Below, in pieces: positions 60,547-64,000 of a DNA stretch of 64,000 bases (its first letter is position 1; every line of letters begins with the position of its first letter). The notes under the pieces were generated by a model that had not been told where the DNA came from, did no database searches, and saw only the letters and a program-made list of their open reading frames with translations. Location: positions 186,001-250,000 of the forward strand of contig NZ_BLJE01000001.1 in assembly GCF_009811795.1 (NCBI RefSeq), in the 5' to 3' direction. Made by a program: the position numbers and the translations under genes. The DNA comes from Litoreibacter roseus. GTDB taxonomy: Bacteria; Pseudomonadota; Alphaproteobacteria; Rhodobacterales; Rhodobacteraceae.

Positions 60547-61434
60547 TTATGGTCGATCCAAGATGAAGTCAGGCGTAATACCCGCGTCAGCCGCTGCCCG
60601 CGCCGCATCATGGCCCGCGAAAAATCCGTAATCCGCGATCAAGGCTGAAGCAATGCCGGCGGTTTGTGCACCTAGGATATCGGTGTGGAGGCTGTCACCT
60701 ACCATCACCACCCGCGCGCGGTCGACATCGCCGACCCGAGCAAACGCGAGATCGAAGATGTTGGCGAAGGGTTTGCCAAAGAACTCCGGCGTGATGCTTG
60801 TCTGGTCAGCCAGTCGGTGGGCGTAGTGCCCCGGTTCGGTGGAAAAGCCTTGCTCCCGCGGGGCGACGATATCAGGATTGCCTACCAGTACGGGCCGGGG
60901 CCGGGTGCGAAGAGCATCTTCTAGCAGCTCTTGGCGTGCCTCTGTCCAAGCGGCGGAACCGACCATCAGAACGCCATCAACCGCGGCATAGACCGATGGA
61001 TCTTCCTCGAGATAGGTGAGATTCAGGCCTTCGAGGTCGCGCAGTCCTGTGCTACGCGTGGCCATGAGCCCCCAGTGCAGATCCTTGCGCCCCTTCAGCC
61101 CCGCCAGCAGGCTGGCCCGGCTGGTAATGACATCCTCAGGCGCAAAGTTGTAGCCAAGGCGGGTGTATTTCTCCATCAAGGCCGAATGCGGAAAACCAGC
61201 GGCATTCGAGACGATCAGCACGCGTTTTCCCGCATCGCACAAGGTAGCCACCCGTTCGGGAGTGCCAGGGATTGCGGTCTCACCAATGTTGAGCACGCCG
61301 AACGCATCGAGCAGGAATACATCGAATTCCTCCGCGATTTCGGCAAGATTTTCTGCGTGTCTTGCGGGGTGCGTCCGGGACTGCGCCTTTGGGAGGCGAT
61401 GTCGCACTGCCTCATAGGCATCAAAAGCCTGCAT
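60547..61434 (-). CDS. HAD-superfamily hydrolase (TIGR01459 family, class IIA, NagD-like)
   Basis: About 295 residues. FDVFLLDAFGVLNIGETAIP carries the nucleophile Asp, GKRVLIVSNAAGFPHSALME motif II, FFGKPFANIFDLAF the lysine of motif III, and ARVVMVGDSLHTDILGAQTA motif IV. It follows the phnE genes by 15 bases in the same operon, which fits the removal of phosphate from a compound taken up by the phn transporter, but the substrate is not known. I prefer ATG 61434 (MQAFDAYEAV) since the longer frame overlaps phnE. Confidence 0.85.
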   Translation of the reverse strand: MQAFDAYEAVRHRLPKAQSRTHPARHAENLAEIAEEFDVFLLDAFGVLNIGETAIPGTPERVATLCDAGKRVLIVSNAAGFPHSALMEKYTRLGYNFAPEDVITSRASLLAGLKGRKDLHWGLMATRSTGLRDLEGLNLTYLEEDPSVYAAVDGVLMVGSAAWTEARQELLEDALRTRPRPVLVGNPDIVAPREQGFSTEPGHYAHRLADQTSITPEFFGKPFANIFDLAFARVGDVDRARVVMVGDSLHTDILGAQTAGIASALIADYGFFAGHDAARAAADAGITPDFILDRP

Positions 61435-61448
61435 GGCCGTTAGCGCAG

Positions 61449-62264
61449 TCAAATAATGGCACTCCGCACCTTGGCCGAGACCCACTCACTGATGACGACT
61501 GCGGCCAGGATAACCAGAAGGATCAGGCTGACCTGGGGCCAAGCCAACACATTGAGGGAGGCAGACAGCTGCAGGCCGATCCCTCCAGCGCCGACCAATC
61601 CCAACACCGTGGACTCTCGGATGTTGATGTCCCAGCGAAAGACAGCGATGCCCGCGAACGCGGGTAGGATCTGCGGGACGATCCCATAGGCCATGACCTG
61701 CCAGCGGCTCGCCCCAGTTGCGGTGATTGCCTCGACTTGCGTATGGTCAATTTCCTCGATGGCTTCATAAAGAAGCTTGGCGCAGAAACCGATGGACCGG
61801 ATCGCAATCGCGATGACGCCCGCGAAAACGCCGGGGCCGATGATTGCGATAAGCAGAAGCGCCCAGATCAACGAGTTGATCGACCGGGTCGAAACGATGA
61901 TCAAAAGGGCAATGGGGCGGATGAACAAGGCCGATGGCGTAGTGTTGCGCGCAGCCAGAAAAGCCACAGGCACCGCTAGACAAAGCGCAATGAGCGTACC
62001 TAGCGTCGCAATGTTCAACGTGTCCCAAATTGGTCGACCTAACTGAGTAATGTAGTCCCATCTGGGTGGCGTTGCTCGGGTCCAGATGTCATCGGCAATA
62101 CGCGGCGCGTCCCAAACGAAGAACCACGTGGTTGAGGCCGAGATGATCTGCCAGCAATAGACAAAGACTGCCACGCCCAGAAGCCAGCCGAACCATCGGA
62201 TCAGGCTTTCCCGACCCGTGCGCCGCCGCCAGATTTGTGCGCCGTCGCGCTCGAGAACCGGCAT
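61449..62264 (-). CDS. phnE: Phosphonate-type ABC transporter permease PhnE
   Basis: A 271-residue inner-membrane permease with about six TM helices and the EAA-loop-like segment EAIEEIDHTQVEAITATGAS. FAGVIAIAIRSIGFCAKLLY is typical of Phn[21 protein letters not shown] completes the signature. It forms a heterodimer with the PhnE gene just upstream. Its start overlaps the previous stop (TAATG). Confidence 0.92.
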   Translation of the reverse strand: MPVLERDGAQIWRRRTGRESLIRWFGWLLGVAVFVYCWQIISASTTWFFVWDAPRIADDIWTRATPPRWDYITQLGRPIWDTLNIATLGTLIALCLAVPVAFLAARNTTPSALFIRPIALLIIVSTRSINSLIWALLLIAIIGPGVFAGVIAIAIRSIGFCAKLLYEAIEEIDHTQVEAITATGASRWQVMAYGIVPQILPAFAGIAVFRWDINIRESTVLGLVGAGGIGLQLSASLNVLAWPQVSLILLVILAAVVISEWVSAKVRSAII

Positions 62265-63079
62265 TACTGCACCCTCGCGCGGATAACACCAGACAGGTAT
62301 TCCAACGCCATGACAATGCCGATGATCAAGAGCAGGATCGCAGCCGCGGTGTCGTACTCGTAGCGGTCGAACGCGGTATTCAGTGTCGCGCCAATGCCGC
62401 CTGCTCCGACGAGGCCGAGGATTGCACTTTCGCGGAAGTTGATGTCGATGCGGTACATGGATAGTCCCACCAGTCTGGGCATGACCTGCGGTTGGACACC
62501 GTAGTTAATCCATTGCATCCAGCGTGCGCCAGAGGCCTTGATGGCCTCGGCCTGCACACGGTCCATCGCTTCGATCTCCTCCGCCAAAAGCTTGGAGAGG
62601 AAGCCGATGGTCGCAAAAGACAGTGTCAGGAACCCTGCCAATGGGCCGAAGCCGAAGATGGCGACCAAGAGTATGGCAACGATGATCTCCTGCAACGCTC
62701 TGCTGATGGCCACGACGCCCCGGCAGATGACGTAAACCGGCAACGGCGCGATGTTACGCGCCGCACCCAATCCGATGGGGATCGAAATTGCGATTCCGAC
62801 CACGGACGCCGCAACTGTCATCACGATGCTTTCCCAAAGGCCGCTCCAGATGTCGCTCCAGCGGGAGGTGAAATCTGGACTTGTGAATGCCAGCACAAAG
62901 GCCCAGCCACGGTCCAGCCCGTCATAAACGCGGCCCCAGTCGACCTCGATTGTCAGGAATGCCGCGACGAGGTAGGCGAAGAAGCCTAGGAATAAGGTCC
63001 ACCGCAGTGCTGGGTTCTGGACAAACGCGGGCTTCCGCCAGCGCTTTCCCAGCACATCATCCAACTCGCGATGGTTCAT
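62264..63079 (-). CDS. phnE: Phosphonate-type ABC transporter permease PhnE
   Basis: A 271-residue permease, a diverged duplicate of the downstream one. Signature segments are [40 protein letters not shown] and [20 protein letters not shown]. The ATG at 63079 overlaps the phnC stop (ATGA). The two permease genes are adjacent and coupled, as in many alphaproteobacterial phnCDEE operons. Confidence 0.92.
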   Translation of the reverse strand: MNHRELDDVLGKRWRKPAFVQNPALRWTLFLGFFAYLVAAFLTIEVDWGRVYDGLDRGWAFVLAFTSPDFTSRWSDIWSGLWESIVMTVAASVVGIAISIPIGLGAARNIAPLPVYVICRGVVAISRALQEIIVAILLVAIFGFGPLAGFLTLSFATIGFLSKLLAEEIEAMDRVQAEAIKASGARWMQWINYGVQPQVMPRLVGLSMYRIDINFRESAILGLVGAGGIGATLNTAFDRYEYDTAAAILLLIIGIVMALEYLSGVIRARVQ

Positions 63080-63873
63080 TCCGCAGCCTCGATGTCTTCG
63101 TCCTCCTCCTCGACCTTTTCGATGGTCGCTTCCCAGTCTTCTTCGCCATAGATTTCGGTCAGCTTGTCGGGGGTGAGGCCTGTTGGCAGGCCATCATAGA
63201 CGATCTCGCCGAAGCGCAAGCCGACAACACGGGGTACAAACATCTGAGCCAAGGCGACGTCGTGGATGTTGATGATCGCAGCCAATCCGCGTTCCTGGCA
63301 AAGCTCTGTGATCAGGCGCATGATCTGACGGCTGGTTTTCGGGTCGAGCGACGCGGTCGGTTCATCCACCAGCAAAAGCTTGGGATTCTGGATTAGTGCG
63401 CGGCAGATGCCGACGCGCTGCCGCTGCCCCCCGGACAATTCGTCAGCGCGTTTGTCAGCCATGTGCAGCAGACCAACCCGATCAAGCAGACGGAAGGCCT
63501 CATCCACATCAGACTGCGGATAGCGACGCAGGAAAGACCGCCAGAACCCCACGTAGCCAAGACGGCCCGACAGGACATTTTCCATAACCGTCAGCCGTTC
63601 TACGAGGGCGTATTCCTGAAATATCATCCCCATCTCGCGCCGCGCCTTTCGCAACGCGCCGGAGCCAAGGGAGACGAGGTCCACATCCTCCAGCAGCACC
63701 GCACCGCTGCTAGGCTCTACCAGCCGGTTGATGCAACGGATCATGGTCGATTTGCCCGCGCCGGAAGGCCCGATAAGGGCCAGTACCTGACCTTTGGGGA
63801 CCTCCAGATCAATCGCTTTGAGCGCTTGATCGCCGGTCTTGTAGGTTTTCGTAAGCTTTTGAAGGCGCAGCAT
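63076..63873 (-). CDS. phnC: Phosphonate-type ABC transporter ATP-binding protein PhnC
   Basis: A 265-residue ATPase. Walker A is GPSGAGKST, the Q-loop [20 protein letters not shown], the signature [20 protein letters not shown], and Walker [13 protein letters not shown] with the H-loop [24 protein letters not shown] and [20 protein letters not shown] are PhnC-like. AAGGAC lies 6 bases before the ATG. The acidic tail ([12 protein letters not shown]) is unusual. It energises the PhnE permeases. Confidence 0.95.
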   Translation of the reverse strand: MLRLQKLTKTYKTGDQALKAIDLEVPKGQVLALIGPSGAGKSTMIRCINRLVEPSSGAVLLEDVDLVSLGSGALRKARREMGMIFQEYALVERLTVMENVLSGRLGYVGFWRSFLRRYPQSDVDEAFRLLDRVGLLHMADKRADELSGGQRQRVGICRALIQNPKLLLVDEPTASLDPKTSRQIMRLITELCQERGLAAIINIHDVALAQMFVPRVVGLRFGEIVYDGLPTGLTPDKLTEIYGEEDWEATIEKVEEEDEDIEAAE

Positions 63874-63932
63874 GAAATGTCCTTAGCACGATGGTGGCGG
63901 ACCCCTTGGGGCCCGCACTTATTGGCGAAGGA

Positions 63933-64000
63933 TCACTCGCAGGCGTAAGAAACGCCGTTTGCCGTGTCGATCTTGCGGATGACTTCCCAGAACTCCTGAT
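63933..64000 (-). CDS. phnD: Phosphonate-type ABC transporter substrate-binding protein PhnD, C-terminal end
   Basis: The last 22 residues read QEFWEVIRKIDTANGVSYAC-E, followed by a TGA at 63933. This is the usual end of PhnD-type binding proteins. The rest lies beyond the window. The gap to phnC (about 59 bases) contains an imperfect GC-rich hairpin around 63890-63920. Confidence 0.7.
   Translation of the reverse strand, partial: QEFWEVIRKIDTANGVSYACE

Noticed and set aside
1-64000. CRISPR arrays.
   Set aside because: No regularly spaced direct repeats of 25-40 bases are visible; the dispersed repeat copies are kilobases apart.

Overview
The window looks like a chromosomal segment of an alphaproteobacterium of the Rhodobacteraceae (Roseobacter group). 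Pointers are a moderately high GC content, a C-terminal VPLPA-type sorting tail, a TRAP transporter operon, a phn-type ABC operon with a HAD partner, and the radical-SAM/UdgX gene pair. This is inference from gene content; no marker gene was searched against a database.

Region 1 (1-5.6 kb) is intact core sequence: the end of a nitroreductase-like gene, a MarR regulator, trpA, ychF, an UdgX-type uracil-DNA glycosylase fusion coupled to a radical-SAM protein, and a tRNA-Ser(GCU).

Region 2 (5.6 to about 49 kb) starts with a truncated tyrosine integrase next to the tRNA and reads as an old, decaying accessory region. It holds fragments of at least six IS families (IS66, IS6, IS3 twice, IS1182, ISKra4, IS110 twice, one nested in another). 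It also carries many genes broken by single frameshifts or nonsense codons and a dispersed intergenic repeat. Intact islands survive within it: a methyltransferase/DUF6326/DUF2306 cluster facing a LysR gene; a membrane-anchored regulator with a C-terminal winged helix beside a secreted Sel1-like protein; a TetR-controlled operon of three exported proteins with a perfect operator; a LuxR-TolB-TPR membrane regulator facing two small unknown genes; and an AraC-controlled periplasmic molybdenum hydroxylase operon with a cytochrome c. The rest includes a Tat-exported SDR with a small exported peptide and a LysR gene, an EamA transporter and a DJ-1/PfpI protein.

Region 3 (49.4-57.5 kb) is a clean catabolic operon: a PAS-LuxR regulator divergent from a BKACE enzyme, a TRAP transporter (P, Q, M), a fused thiamine-diphosphate E1 alpha-beta dehydrogenase, a RidA protein and an HpcH/HpaI aldolase. 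Together they suggest import and breakdown of an unidentified beta-keto or amino acid. This is the best candidate for an undescribed pathway in the window.

Region 4 (57.5-64 kb) has a putative glycolipid-binding protein, a VPLPA-CTERM beta-propeller protein, an exported alpha/beta hydrolase, and a phosphonate-type ABC transporter operon (phnD partial, phnC, phnE, phnE) ending with a HAD hydrolase.
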